Source of the DNA: Rhizomys pruinosus
Taxonomy: Eukaryota > Chordata > Mammalia > Rodentia > Spalacidae
Length of the DNA: 64,000 nucleotides
Assembly: GCA_009823505.1 (NCBI GenBank)
Contig: VZQC01001008.1
Location: 3,944,120 to 4,008,119 of the forward strand
Direction of reading: 5' to 3'
Part shown: positions 33,901-46,559 of the stretch, piece by piece
Position numbering within the stretch: position 1 is the first letter of the stretch
Layout of the letters: each line of letters opens with the position of its first letter
Made by a program: the position numbers and the translations under genes
Notes under the pieces: model-generated
Told to the model about the DNA's origin: nothing
The model's database searches: none
The model's input: only the letters and a program-made list of their open reading frames with translations

Positions 33901-34473
33901 TGCATGGGGGCATCTTTTGAAATGTCGTGCAATTGTGGGTCACCAGTCTTCCTGTTCAGGGAGGTCTTGGAGAGCCACTAATGGGACTTCAGTCGGTGTC
34001 CAGTCTATAAAGAGGAAAGTCTGCTCATGCTTCAGAAAAGGAAGCCTGGTCTAGCAGGACCTGACTTTGTCCTTGAGTGGATGGAACTGGTAAATGAAAA
34101 GCTGAAAGGAGCCAGCTCTCCTCCCCCACCCCGTTCCAAAAAAAAAAACCCCGAGAGAACCCTGAGGACCAGATCTTCAACTGACCTTGAGAAAATAAAA
34201 ACCTTGGTTAATCTGGGCTAACTGTGTTGCCTTAAGCATCCAAAAGGAAAGTACAACCAGATATAAATAATCGGTAAGACTAGAGAAACTGTACTACAGA
34301 CATAGAACTTGAGATCTTAAAAAGACAAAAAGAAAAAAGAAAAAAAAACCCATTAAAAATAGTACCTATGAGCCAAAGTGTGTCTATTATGGTTCAGAAA
34401 ACCTTAAAATGCTAATTGTTTACACAAAACAACATTTATTAGAATCATAAAATGAAGATTGGTTTAAGCCATA
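33901..34473. other. Unclassified sequence, possibly L1 5' UTR in part
   Basis: May include further 5' UTR of the adjacent antisense L1, but I cannot prove it. No gene seen. Confidence 0.35.
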
Positions 34474-34596
34474 AAAAAAGATTGGGTGTATCTCTGTGAG
34501 TTTAAGGCCAGCCTGGTCTAGACAGTGAGCTCCAGGAGAGCTGGTACTAAAAGGGAGACCCTGCCTCAAAAATACCAAAAAAAAAAAAAAACAAAA
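34474..34596 (+). mobile_element. B1 SINE, 5' truncated
   Basis: Starts in the middle of B1 ('tgtatctctgtgagtttaag') and ends 'gaccctgcctcaaaaatacc' plus a poly(A). Confidence 0.85.
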
Positions 34597-36009
34597 GGAA
34601 GAAAAAGATGTGTATATGAAATGCACAAAAATTCAATAAAGAGAATTGAGAAAAAGGATTAAAGAAAAAAAAAACAATTAAATAAATAAAAAGACTCTAA
34701 TCCATAGACTGATTTAATACCAACTTAACAGCTAAAGATAAATAAAACTGAGTACAGCTTTAAAGAGAGAAAAATTATAAATACATACTGAACTGAATAA
34801 ATATGACTTATAAAAGTTGGTGAAATAGAGATTTCTGCTTCCATAAACATGTAAGCCTACTTTCTCTAGTTTCCCCCACTTAGTGTTGCTAAAACACCCC
34901 AAACCTTGCTAGGTACGGGCATCCTCAAGATGAATAACTAGTGTTTGGAAAATGTCTCTGAGTGCAGGAATCAATGAGCAAGGCTGTTTGGAAGACCATG
35001 CTCTGCAAGCAATAGAGTGACCAGCAGCTCTCCACTCTACCTTCTGGTGCAGGGGTGTCCCAAGATTCCTGAGAGACCCTGGGGCCACTGCGTGTGGTCA
35101 TAAGTCGTGAGGATGCCCGTACCTAGCAAGGCCACTTGAATGCGAAGGGCAAATCAACATTCACACTACACAGGAGCTTGTATGTTGATTTTTCCATTAG
35201 GAAAATTTGTATAAAATTTGCATTGTATAAAAGTCATTCAGAGTTGCTGAAGACATTGGTCGCTGCATTTGTCTGAGGCAGGAGCTGTGATCTCCATTTG
35301 GGCTAAATCCTTGAAATGTCATCTGGGGTGGACAGTTAGATGTCTTACTCTTTTGCGCCACCTACTGGTTAAAGGCTTACATCACACGTCTAAAAGCCTA
35401 ACAGAAGAGGTCCCCAGGGAGGAGGGATCCTGAAGGAAGGGGCATAGTGACCATCTGAGGGAGGCTTGTTCCTTGCTTTGTGGGATCTAGAGAAGACGTT
35501 TGTGCCTAATAATTCTTCTTCCGACTCTCTCTGCTTACAGCCAGTTTTCCAGGCACTTCCAGAAATGCAAAATGGCACCGTTAAATGAAAACAGCTGGCC
35601 AACACTTCTAGTCAAATCCCATTTGCCTTGGCCTTTGCAACTGGTAATCCAGGACATGGGGAAAAATAACAAGATATTGTAGCAAAAATACGACCAGAAG
35701 TACACATGTGTGTCGAGCCAGAATATGATTTGTTATTAGTAAGAAGTCTAGAACGTCAGAGTTCTCTCAACAGGGGGCTGAGGAAATGATGCCTCACACC
35801 ACGCAGCTTAGGTCTACTGTAGCAGCCAATGACGTTGAGCTTCAGAGGCTGGGCCTAATCTCTGCCACATGTCTTCATGGGGGTCTTGGCCCACCACCAG
35901 TTGCAGCACAACTGGCATTGGACACAAGAGACAAGAACGCGGTTATAATTTTTCTTCCTTACATTTCATTGCTCAAAACCGACTTTATATGCTGCTTGTG
36001 TTCAGCATG
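34597..36009. other. Unique non-coding sequence
   Basis: No repeat or exon recognised. A CTCF-like motif at 35355-35368 is listed separately. Confidence 0.4.
35355..35368 (-). promoter_or_regulatory. Candidate CTCF-binding motif
   Basis: Minus strand CCAGTAGGTGGCGC fits the CTCF core consensus at every position. Orientation is opposite to the motifs at 1955 and 38534. Confidence 0.5.
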
Positions 36010-36850
36010 TGTTCTTGCTACTGTGTGCCCACACGTGTTTGCTTAGCTAATGTGTTTCTTCGGTGTGCTGGAGCCAGTGTCTGTACCCAGCACATGCTTC
36101 TCCCATAGGTCTGCCTTGCATGCCCGGCATCATGAACCCAGCATGGGGCCTGCTTTTGTGGGCCAGATGTTATGTTCCTAACTGGTTTTGTTCTCTGTGC
36201 ACCTAGCATTCCAATCTCAGGGCCTGTGTCCTATGCCATCTGCCAAATGTATATGCAGATATTGGTCCTGACACTGTCCTGTGTGCCAGATGTTGCTTAT
36301 CTGGATTTGTGTGCCCAGAGTGCAGGCTGGGTATGTGTGGCACTGCCTAGCTGAGGCTTGATGCACAGTGTTGTATGCTAGATTACATGTTGTTATCTGT
36401 GTGCCTAGCATTGTGCTCCCACTATTTATTCCCTGTTCTGTGTCTGTAGTTGTGTGCTAATGTTTCGTGCCTGCTCACCTTAGTGAAGTGTTGTGCATCT
36501 AGCACATGTTGCAAGCATGCATTCTTATCATGCTTTTAGCCTGTGCTTTTTCAATGTGCATAGTGTTATATGTTTTGCATTGTAATCCCAGAGTGTGAGT
36601 CTGTGGCAGTTTGCAAAGTATTCTACCCTTGGCATGGGTTCCCAGCATGTGTGATGGGGCTATGTGCCTCTGTGAGTGCCCTGTCTCTAATGTATATGCA
36701 CTGTACTGCATGCCCTGTGTCCTTGCCCTGTGTGCCCTGTGCTGAGTGCCCAGTGCTATGTGTCCTGTGTATGTGCCTGTGCCTGGTCCTATGTGTTCTT
36801 GGATGCCCTGTGCTCTGCACCTGGTGCCAGGCCCCTTTGCTGGGTGCAGG
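36010..36850. repeat. Degenerate TGTGCC-rich tandem repeat
   Basis: Recurrent variants of 'gtgtgcctagcattgtgctc' (for example at about 36157, 36198, 36280, 36309, 36398 and 36740) with spacing of roughly 30-45 bp. It ends in a CTGTGCCCTG-rich part at 36700-36830. Too decayed for a clear unit. Open frames here (36570-36968) follow from the biased composition. Confidence 0.5.
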
Positions 36851-37319
36851 CTGTCTCACAGTGAGGTTGAGTCTCGGTGACTCTGTCCTCAGCTCTGCTC
36901 ATGCAGTGCTCAGGGTCACATCTGGTTTCTGTCCCTCCCTTCACCTTTCTTCTTCCCCCAGTGAGTGAGGTTGGTTTCCTAGGAACATGTATCTAATCGC
37001 TGCTTTCCTTGTTTGTGTTTAACCTTCAAGCAATCAGCTTCCTACAACATAGACACCCCTTTAACATGGGGTTTACAGAGTGTAAGGCCTTAAATTGTCC
37101 TTCTTCCCTATCCTGTACTAAAGGCCACCTCTAGAGCATGTGGCCTGCACAGGCCTTGTCTCCAAGGCCTGTGATGGTGCAGGCTTGGACAGAGGAAGCA
37201 TCTTTCTCTACTTTCACACTGTCTCTTAAAGAGAGTCACTTCTTTCTTGCTGCTTACACATTCCCTATGAGAGCACTCCTCTTCTAGTCTCAGGACACTG
37301 AGAAAGTCCTACCAGGTTC
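36851..37319. other. Unique non-coding sequence
   Basis: No recognisable feature. Confidence 0.4.
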
Positions 37320-37334
37320 TAGAAGGTACATTCT

Positions 37335-37497
37335 AGCTGGGTGTGGTGGCTCATGCCTTTAATCCCAGCACTTGGGAGGTAGAGGTAGGCAGATCTCTGT
37401 GGGTTCAAGGCCAGCCTGGTCTACAGAGCAAGCTCCAGGATAACTTACTAAAAGGGAGACCCTGCCTCAAAAATAACTAAAAACGGAAAAAAAAAGA
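37335..37497 (+). mobile_element. B1 SINE with target-site duplication
   Basis: Complete B1. TAGAAGGTACATTCT flanks it exactly (37320-37334 and 37498-37512). Confidence 0.95.
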
Positions 37498-37639
37498 TAG
37501 AAGGTACATTCTGCTTCCACTCAGTCCTCTGTCTCATCTCATCACCAGTCCTGGTCCCTCACTTCCTGTATCTTCATAGCATAGGGCTCAGACAGGCCCT
37601 GGGAACTCAAAGGATGTGAGTCCTGGTGAAAACCCTGTT

Positions 37640-37742
37640 ATCTGTGTAAAACAGATAGATATTGGAGATATTATGTGAAGTGAAATAAGCCTGGCACAGA
37701 AAGACATATTTTCTCTCATAAGTGGACTATAAAAACAAGTTT
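37640..37742 (+). mobile_element. Ancient L1 ORF2 3' end
   Basis: 'aagtgaaataagcctggcac', 'agaaagacatattttctctc' is the end of an old mammalian L1 ORF2. Split by the B1 at 37743. Confidence 0.65.
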
Positions 37743-37934
37743 GGGCCAGATGTGGAGGTGTACACCTTTAATTCCAGCACTTGAGAGGCAGAGGCTGGCA
37801 GATCTCTGTGAGTTTAAGGCCAGCCTGGTCTACATAGTGAGTTCCAGGACGGCTAGGGTTACAGGGAGACCCTGTCTCAAAAAGACAACAAACAAACAAA
37901 CAAAACAAATAAAACAAAACAAACAAAAAAACCC
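37743..37934 (+). mobile_element. B1 SINE
   Basis: Complete B1 with an (AAAC)n tail, inserted in an ancient L1. Confidence 0.9.
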
Positions 37935-38320
37935 CAAGTTTGCTTCACCCTTTTCCCTGGTGGTTGTAATGCTTAGGATTTGGTGCTCTCAGAGTAGAAG
38001 AGAGTAGAATAGTGCTTACTGCAGCCTGGAGGGGTCAGGAGAGGTAAGGGCAGTTGGATGATGGGTATCAAACTCAGTGATGTGGGAAGAACAGCTCCAG
38101 TGTTTGGCAGCTCAATGGGGTGACCAGTTCATAATAAAGTCGTCCATATTTTGTGAGGAACTGGGAATAACAAGCTCAAAGGCACTGGAGGAAATAATAA
38201 AGAGAGGAAATGTTAACTTCCTTCACTTGATCACTTCGTATTGTATTCACTGAAGGTTACAGTGTGTGTTGTAAATATGCACAATTACTACATGTTAACT
38301 AAAAAGAAAAATAGAAAATA
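37935..38320 (+). mobile_element. Ancient L1 3' UTR
   Basis: 'agagtagaatagtgcttact' and 'tgtaaatatgcacaattact' follow old L1M 3' UTR order, continuing the element at 37640. Confidence 0.5.
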
Positions 38321-38533
38321 ATTGAAGGTATAATTTTAAGTTGCAGCATATCCAGTTCTGGATGTGGTGTCTCCTGAAAGGCCACCCAGGACAGCGCTGA
38401 CCAATGAGGTGTGGGTATGCTGGAGAAGTTCCCTCTTACATCCTGATGGGCTTAGGAGGCTCAGCAGGTCTCTGGGTCCTCATCTGGCCTCTCCTCAATT
38501 TTATGGTCCTAATTGTAACAGTCCCAGTTATAG

Positions 38534-38547
38534 CCACAAGAGGGCAG
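38534..38547 (+). promoter_or_regulatory. Candidate CTCF-binding motif
   Basis: CCACAAGAGGGCAG fits the CTCF core with one mismatch (A for pyrimidine at position 5). Confidence 0.35.
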
Positions 38548-39437
38548 AGGTGCCCTCTGTCTTGGGAGACTGGCCATCACAACTGCTGGACAAAAATCCT
38601 GGCATGAGATCACTCTTAGACTCCTTCTTTAAGGATGTGAGTGTATAAATATCAGAATGTAGTGAGTGTCATGAAAAGCATGAGAATCTAAAAGTACAAA
38701 CTTCATACAAATCATTAAAAATACACTTGTCTCTGGTACTTTGGAGCTATCAGAGAATAAAACATTCCCTTGGGTAACCCAGTGCTTTAATTTATAGAAT
38801 TCTAGGCTCTGAAACATTACAATCTGGGTTCTCTTGCTTTCCTACCTCTTTTCCTCTGGTGACTGGTATAGCAGATGTGGAAGGGCTGAACCAGCTGTGG
38901 TCTCTGAGCCTGTATATGTGACAGGAAGAAAGGCTCCTGCATTTCTAGCTGGTTCTGGTTTGAACACAATCTGGACATAGTTCCAAGCTGTGGAAAAGGG
39001 CTGGAAGGCCTGTCTCCAACTGTGTCCTCTCCAAATTCTTTGGTTCATTTCTACTGAGATGTGTCCTATCCTGGAGCCGCTCTTCATTTTGACAGCTTCT
39101 TTGAATAACTGTGATTACTATGCTGTTCTTGCTAGTTTGATTATGGCTGTGTATTCATTTCTAATTGTTTAGAACCAGAAGATGGGATGGTGACTTTAAT
39201 CTTCTAGAATCCTGCAAACTTGGGATACACGCCTTGTCATCTTCCCGAATCCTCCTCTTCACACAGAGAGATGCCTCTCTCTTCCAGAAAGATTTGAGAG
39301 CCTGCATTAGAGGCATCAGCAACCACATGGCCCTTGACCTCAAGGTGGCTGTGAAACTCCCTTTCCAATACTGTAGGGTCATGCCTGTAGGCCTTACCAG
39401 CTCGGGCAAGCTTGTAAGATCCAAAGCAGAATTGCTT
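38548..39437. other. Unique non-coding sequence
   Basis: No repeat or exon recognised. Confidence 0.4.
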
Positions 39438-39451
39438 TGGGGATTAGAATT

Positions 39452-39495
39452 TTCTTTTCTTTTTTTCTTTTTCTTTCTTTCTTTCTTTCTTTTTT

Positions 39496-39527
<32 letters not shown>

Positions 39528-39540
39528 TTTTTTTTTTTTT
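39452..39540. repeat. (CTTT)n tetranucleotide repeat
   Basis: Imperfect CTTT/TTTC run forming the complement of the A-rich tail of the adjoining antisense B1. Confidence 0.92.
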
Positions 39541-39691
39541 GGTCTTTTTTGATCTGAGACAGGGTCTCCCTTTTAGTTCCAGCTGGCCTGGAACTCACTA
39601 TGTAGTCCAGGCTGGCCTTGAACTCATAGAGATCCGCCTGCCTCTGCCTCCTAAGTGCTGGGATTAAAGGAATGTGCCACCATTCCTGGCC
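39541..39691 (-). mobile_element. B1 SINE, antisense, with target-site duplication
   Basis: Complete B1 whose tail has grown into (CTTT)n. TGGGGATTAGAATTTTC flanks B1 plus tail (39438-39454 and 39692-39708). Confidence 0.95.
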
Positions 39692-39708
39692 TGGGGATTA
39701 GAATTTTC

Positions 39709-42208
39709 ACTTCTCCATTTTATGATTTTAGTGTGTGTATTTGTCGAAGTTCTCTAAAGAAACAGACTGGCAAGCCTTCCATACATGTTCTTCTATGAAG
39801 ATTCTGCACAAATATGGAAGGTGCCTTCCATGTGATCCATACTGAAGGTTTCCTTATGAGGATAGGGTGAATGAAATGTGCTATCCTTTGAGATTGTGCT
39901 GGCATGAGAATAACCCTTAAGAAAGATAGAGCATCATCAATCTGTTTGTGCACAGGAATAATTAGTTTCCTTTGCACTCTTCCATCAGTCAAGGGTCACC
40001 CTTAAACTTCACTTATTTTTTTGTAAACTAATTAGTTTATAATTTATTGAACTTTCAGTGATGAAAATAAGATAATTACAACCTTTTGCCTTAATCCTTT
40101 GCCCTTGACACACAAATTCTTTTATGAGTCATGTTTCCAGTTTCTTTTTGTAATTGATCTGCAAACTATATGCAAAGCACCAGCGACGCCAGAGTCCATT
40201 TCAGGCCGTGGATGGGCCATTAGAAGCACTGTAAGTGGGAAGAAAAGGGTGGTGCCTCTCCTGGACATTCTGGACCTTGGAATGATTTGAGGACTTTTGG
40301 ATGAACAGAGATTACCACACTGTCCTAGCATTGATGGAAACAGGTACACTGTAGGGATGGCAGCAGCTGCTGTGTTCACGGACTGTCCTGAATTTTCATT
40401 TCATAATAGTAATCCCGTTAGGAATAGGTGCAGTTAGATACTGGAACTCCAAGCTGGAGTCAGATCCTAAAGGATTTGGGCGAGTCAGATTATGGAAGAT
40501 TTAGAGTACATTGGGACCATAATTATTTTTTTAATCTTATGCACATCAGTGTATTCAACAGGAGAAAGAGGGGTAGGGGAAATTTCCAAAGAAATGGAGA
40601 CCTTGTGCACTGACAGATCTACGTGTGCAATGGAGCAGCCGCTGCATTGGTGCTGGTTGAAGACGGACAGGGGTGAAGCAGGGGTGGAGAATGAATTCAG
40701 ATATTAGGTGGTTGGTTACTTATTGACCAGACAGAGAGGTTGAGAAGAAGGTGGTCACAGCATGTAGGGGCAGGGAGCGGGGTGGAGCTGGCGCTGGGAT
40801 TTCTCATTGAATCTGGAATCATATATTTGCTCACATGCATTCTGAGAAATCTTTAGCCTACAGGTGAAAGGCAGGAGGACCTTTCCAAAATTGAAAAAAC
40901 CTAATGGCAGTAATCACATTTTAGTAGTTTAGTCTGTCTGTCCTAAGGATGCAGTATGCCATTCTAAGGCTCATAATCTCATTAACTTAGAAATACTAAG
41001 TGTAGGCAGAATGTCACATTAAGCCAATTACACAATTTTCTAGTATGACATTAATGGATGCATTTGGCAAACATTTACTTAGCACCATAGCCAGGCCATA
41101 TCACACATGTCATGTGGTACTAGTGGGTATTGAAAGTACAACCTAGTGTACAGACATATATCTGATGCTGATATATGCATTCTTCATTGGTTCTTCTAGA
41201 AGGAATTAGAGAAGGCCTATAGTCTCCTCAGGAAAAGATGTGCACGAACTTTCTCTAGGATGGCTCCCTGGAGTCCTTTGCAAACCCTGTTCTTGGTAGG
41301 AGAATGCTCATCTTAGAGAAACACTGGACACCCAGGCAACCCTGACACTGTTTCATAACTGGGGAAGAAATGCTGACAACATCCTGACTGCAAACCCGTG
41401 CAGGGGATCTTGGCTAGCTGTGCCTTTTAGTGATCTGCAGAACAGTGGAGGCAAGGTAATTAGGAAATTACAGGCTGAAGATTAGCTGAGAAAGGGCAGG
41501 AAATTGAATGAAGTCAGTGTAAGGGCATAGGGAGGCATTTTTCAAGCTGTCTGCTCAGATAGGCCTTTGAAGTAGAGCCAATGCGTGTATCATAGATAAA
41601 ACTGGACCCTGCATACATCACAGGCAAATAAGTCACAAGAAAGGCCTTTCTAGATATGCCTTTCTCAGAGAGCCTTCTTCTTTACTGCCTGATCATGGCT
41701 AGCTCCTGGTCCAGGAACATGGATCCAACTTATTTTCAGTGAACAAAAATGATTAGTGAGACTTCACTTGGATGATTGCAGGCTTGGGTGTGTCAACTAG
41801 AATGCCACCACAGTGGTCCTGATGGCAGACAGTGTCCTAGGATGGATAAACTGGCTCTCAACTCCACCCTGCCTGATGCTGGAGTACCAGATGGTGAGAA
41901 CAGCGCTGTTCAACAGGGTGGGACACTAACAACAGGGCACATGCCTGGTTTCCCCTGTCCAGTTTGCTGAGGCCACTTCTGCCCTCTGTACCAGGACTGC
42001 CACAGAAATAAAAAGTTTCAAGGGACCCTGGGAATATAGTAAAATGAGGTAAGCAGTTTTGAGCATAGACTATGGGCCTCATTAGTACCTTTGTTTAATA
42101 GAAGCACCTGCTCCAGAGGCTTGAACATTTTTTTTTTACCTCAATTTGCTGTTTTGTGTGTTCCTTGCTCAATCTCTTGGCTTGGCCCCTCCCCTTTATT
42201 GCAGTCAA

Positions 42209-42211
<3 letters not shown>
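39709..42211. other. Unique non-coding sequence
   Basis: 2.5 kb without a repeat, exon or RNA gene that I can recognise. Confidence 0.4.

Positions 42212-42261
<50 letters not shown>
42212..42261. repeat. (CT)n microsatellite
   Basis: About 25 perfect CT units, next to an antisense B1. Confidence 0.95.
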
Positions 42262-42262
<1 letters not shown>

Positions 42263-42395
42263 ACAGGGTCTCCCTGTAGCCCCAGTTGGCCTGGAGCTTA
42301 CTATATAGACCAGGCTGACCCTGAACTCACAGAGATCTGCCTGCCTCTGCCTCCTGAGTGCTGGGATTAAAGGTGTGTGCCCCCATGCCTGGCTT
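42262..42395 (-). mobile_element. B1 SINE, antisense
   Basis: 'cgacagggtctccctgtagc' to 'gcccccatgcctggctta'. Confidence 0.9.
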
Positions 42396-42494
42396 AAAGA
42401 CAGTTCTTAGCTGCCATTAGGTGCTGGGAATCAAACCCAGGTCCTCTGCAAGAACATTCGGCTCTCTTAACCACTGAGCCATCTCTCCAGCCCC
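42396..42494 (-). mobile_element. B2 SINE head fragment, antisense
   Basis: Only the 5' (tRNA-like) half is present, ending 'catctctccagcccc'; abuts the B1. Confidence 0.85.
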
Positions 42495-45020
42495 AATTCT
42501 CTCTTAAGATGTATCAAAGCTTCATTCCGATGTTCCCCACAGGAATAAAGGGAGTGTCCTAGCATCTCTTGCGGGTTTGAGCTCCATTGAAGCCTAGGCA
42601 GTTTTGAAGACCAGGGTTCAGACAGGGGCACTGAGTGATCCTGTCTCATGTTTATCCCTTTTTTGAGAGGGTTGAGAGAGGTTTGGGGATAGCTAAAACA
42701 CTCTTGCAGCCGTGGCCTTGTTAATCACTATAGCAAACAACTCTCTAGGAAAGGCATCCAATAAAAGAGTATTTTAAGACAATTGGGGTTAAATCTAACA
42801 GCTAAGGAACTGTGCCATGCTGTTTATAAAAGGAGATTTGTAAATGTACCTATGCATGCATGAGTGTATATATGTGTATGTGTGTACACCTGTGTATGCG
42901 TGCGTGCACATGAGGGCAAATGAATGCCTGTGTTGCTTGAAAGGAAGAAGGGAAGCTTGAGACAAGGAATTCTTTGCTTTTCTGATTATGTACTTAACTT
43001 GCTTATAGTGAATGAGTTAGGAGGGAAACTGAATTTTTTAGAACATAGGTATAAAGATTTGTAATCAGAATTGGCTTTTGTGGCTAGGAAGCCCTCCTTG
43101 TGATCTTCTGTCTATAAGCAAGATAAGCAAAAAGCCAGTGATCTAATTCAGTCAGAGCCCAAAGGCTTAAGCACCGGAGCACTCAGGCCTCTAGACAGGA
43201 GATGACAGGTCTGCCATAGCCTTACCAGAGAGAGCAAGTTCTCTGCTCCAGCTTTCGATTCTTGCACACCCTCAGACCACACATTCGGGGGAGAGCTTCC
43301 TGCTTCATTCAGTTCACCATGGCTTCTATAGGCACGTTACAGACGCACCTCAGAATAATAGGTTGTCAGTTACCTGGGCATTTCACTGCTCAGTCAGCAT
43401 CTTAATAAACAATGACTTTATAATCAGAAGACTAGAGAGGAGCAGAGGAGGGGGCCTCAAGCTCATGACACAGACTCTGCTCAGGAGGTTGGTTGATGGA
43501 GGGGGTGCTTAGAAGTCTAGCTGAGCACAAAGATGACCTAAGAGTGATTAAGGTTCAGACTTTGCCTCCTGAGTCCCGATGTTCCAAGACACTGCTGAGT
43601 CGTGGGCATGCAGATTGCACTTGGGCCTCCCCAGCTTTGCTGAGACTGCAATTCCTCAGCTGCTCTCTGCCTAGATGAATTCTGCACGCGCTGCTGAGCG
43701 GTGTGATTGGGGTTGCACTGATATGCACATTCCTTCTAGCCTGCCAATGTGAGCTGAACAAATTCCAGTTCTGTTAAGGAAACTGAAGATAACTCAGAGT
43801 CCTGTTGAATTGAGTCCTTTTCAGAAGTGAGAAACATTTAAGTAGATTAAGATTTGATATTCTTGGCTATTTGCTGTTGGATGGTGGAGAGATTGGAGGT
43901 AGTGAATAGTTGAGTTGCTTCATAGCACGGAAAATGGCTTGTTTCCGGCTCATCTGAAGCTCCATGGCTTTTCTAATATGATTAAGCAAAGGCATCAATG
44001 AGGAGCTGGCGTATGTCCAATGTAACAGCACCCTTATGTGAATGAATTGTATACCAGGAACTGAGCTGTGTTCTTGGGATATAAAGCCGAGGGAAGCATA
44101 AACAGTAGGGTGCTATGGATCTCTCAGCATTATTATGATAAAGGAGGCACACAGCATTGTGGGAACACAAAACAGAGGGCAACAGATACTTTCAGAAGGT
44201 GCATGGATTTAAGGAATGCTATAGCCTAGCCTTTGACCAAAGCTTGAGGTAGACCAAGCCGGGTATGACATAGAAGGGCTGGTGGCTTGAAAAGTGGCTG
44301 AACATGAAGGTGGACAGGACAAGAGGCCTCAAGAACAGTGTACTGAACATAGATAGAAGGGTGTTGTCTATGTCTTAGAATGACCTGGCAGCAGCGTATG
44401 TGGTGGGAGTGAGGCTCAGGCTGTTGTCAGTGCATTAGGGCTAGCAACTTTGAAGAAAGTGCCAGATTGAACATGCTGTGTAGGAGAAGGAAAGGTGTGA
44501 TGGCGCTTTCCAGGCTGAACTGACAGGACTGGGGAGCAGTGCGAGAAAGAGGCAGCAGAATTGGCGGCCAGGAGCAATTCAGTACCTCTCACAGAAATAG
44601 AAGCTAGAGACTAGGTCTGGGGAGAAACCCAATGTGTTTATTAAAGCAAACTACAGTTTAGAATAATTAGACTTACAGGAAACACTGCAAAGTCCTGCAG
44701 ATAATCTTATAAATATTGTATCTTGTGTATCTATAGTGCAGTAAACTAAATTGAGAAAGAACACAAATATAATACAATGTAAACTACAGACTGACTCTGA
44801 TCATGTGACCAAGGTGTTCAATTCTGGTCTTCTGGGTTGTGGGGCTAACAGAGATACCTGGAGCTCAGGCTACAGCATGCAGAAGGCAGCTGTTGCTTTT
44901 CTTCTCCTGAAGGTTCTGCACTTTGTCTTATCTGCTTCTGTTTCATCTCTTTCAATGCAATTTTATTTAAATTATTGTCTTTGCCCATTTTTGCACTGCC
45001 AATAATGTAAAACCACAGAC
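42495..45020. other. Unique non-coding sequence
   Basis: No repeat or exon recognised, apart from a TG-rich patch at 42852-42912. Confidence 0.4.
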
Positions 45021-45080
45021 TTGATGAGTTACAATGAGTTATAATGGCTCATGGTTCTGGTCCAAAGCTTAAAACCCACA

Positions 45081-45225
45081 TCTTTTTTTTTAAAAATATT
45101 ATTTTTATTATTGGAAAATTTCATGCATTTATACAATGTATTTTGATCATGTCCATCTACCACTCTCTCCCTCCAACTCTCACTGGGGTCCCCTATTCTG
45201 TCTCAATTATCAAAAAATGAGTATG
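45081..45225 (-). mobile_element. L1 3' end, antisense
   Basis: 'caatgtattttgatcatgtc' and 'ctctccctccaactctcact' are the reverse of the Lx-type L1 terminus; T-rich start at 45081. Confidence 0.7.
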
Positions 45226-45255
45226 TTTGCCATGTATAATATAATGATATATTTG

Positions 45256-45394
45256 TGTGTTTGACATGAGATCTCATGTAGCACAGGCTAGCTTAGGACC
45301 TGAAATATAGCTGAGGTTGGACTTAAACTTATGATCCTTCTGCCTTTACTCCACAAATCCTAGAACTACAGGCATGTACCACTATGCCAGGCTC
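45256..45394 (-). mobile_element. Diverged B1-like SINE, antisense
   Basis: 'gagatctcatgtagcacagg' to 'accactatgccaggctcc' has B1 order but high divergence. Confidence 0.6.
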
Positions 45395-45690
45395 CATCAT
45401 GGTATTGTGAATTATATCTACATTGCGGAAAAGCCCACACCTTTGATGGCAGTATTCCAGTGCCACACAGGGAATGTGTAAAAGACATAGCCCAAATGGC
45501 TTTTATAAGAGACTCATTTTCTAGATAGTTTATTAGCCCATTAACTCCACTGATGGACAGACATTCATCCATTCATGAAGGCAGAGCCTTATTCACTTTT
45601 AAAGCTCCTGCTTCCTAATACCTCATAGTGGGGATAAAATTTCAACATGAGTTTCAGAGGGGACAAAAGATATTCAAACAATTTAGGTGT

Positions 45691-46130
45691 CATGAATACT
45701 ACTTTAAGTTGCCATAGGCAATTTTTCCCTGCCACCCCAGCTAGGCATAAGTTCTTTTTTTTCAAGTGCAAATATAAAGCCTGATGTTGCTCCTAATAGT
45801 TATGCAGTCATACCTTGTGTTGTATTCTGCTTTTGCTCTCCTGAATGCTGTTCCTATTTCTATGTAGTGATGTCATACTATTTTCCTTTGTTCTTGGAAC
45901 CTGATATTCTCCTAATATTGTTAGTGATTTTTTTTTTACTTGATGGAACCACCTGTAAGGTTCTTATCAAATACCACTCTGCTGTTCCATCTAGTGGATT
46001 CTGGTGGTATAAAGGAGATACCACAATCACTCTCTTCTTAATATACTTTTCACAACACCACAGTTGATCTACTTGTTTCTTGTAGCTCTTCTTTCTTCTC
46101 CTCCTTCCTCCTCCTCCTCCTCCTCCTTCT

Positions 46131-46176
<46 letters not shown>

Positions 46177-46559
46177 ACCTATAGGTGGCCTGATAATTTT
46201 TATAGTTATAAATCTCACCCCAAATTTTCCAGTTCAGTGAGATGGACTGACTTCTGGAAACCCAGGCTGGGCTTCCAACTAGGGATCATCGTATCAGAGT
46301 AGGAGTAGCAGCTGTAGTCTTGTTCCTTCCTCAGTACTCTCCACCCTCATACATCATGGACTCACTCTTTTCTTTTCCTTCTCATACTTCCAAACCAATC
46401 GTTAGCAAATTCTAACAAAGAATGAACCATTTCTCCCTGATTCCCCTGTATCCTCCCTGATTACTGCAAAAGCCTACATGCTCTTCAGCTCCCATGCATC
46501 CTATACTCAGGGGCTGAGTGGGCTTTTGACATTGTAAGTCAAATTATGTCACTTTTTGC
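45691..46559. other. Unique sequence with a pyrimidine tract
   Basis: No gene or transposon recognised; (TCC)n/(TC)n tract at 46092-46173. Confidence 0.4.
46092..46173. repeat. (TCC)n then (TC)n pyrimidine tract
   Basis: Compound microsatellite, pyrimidine-only on the plus strand. Confidence 0.93.

Larger units (their letters stand above)
45025..45690 (-). mobile_element. Ancient MaLR-type LTR, interrupted
   Basis: 'ataatggctcatggttctgg' at the left and 'atgaaggcagagccttattc', 'ctcctgcttcctaatacctc', 'agtggggataaaatttcaac' at the right are the reverse of an MLT1/MST-like LTR. An L1 end and a B1-like SINE lie between the halves. Confidence 0.45.

Noticed and set aside
36570..36968. 132-codon Cys-rich open frame
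   Set aside because: The Cys, Val and Leu content follows from the TGTGCC-rich degenerate repeat; the opposite strand is open too.
39161..39667. Phe/Ser- or Lys-rich open frames
   Set aside because: Produced by translating the (CTTT)n tract and a B1.
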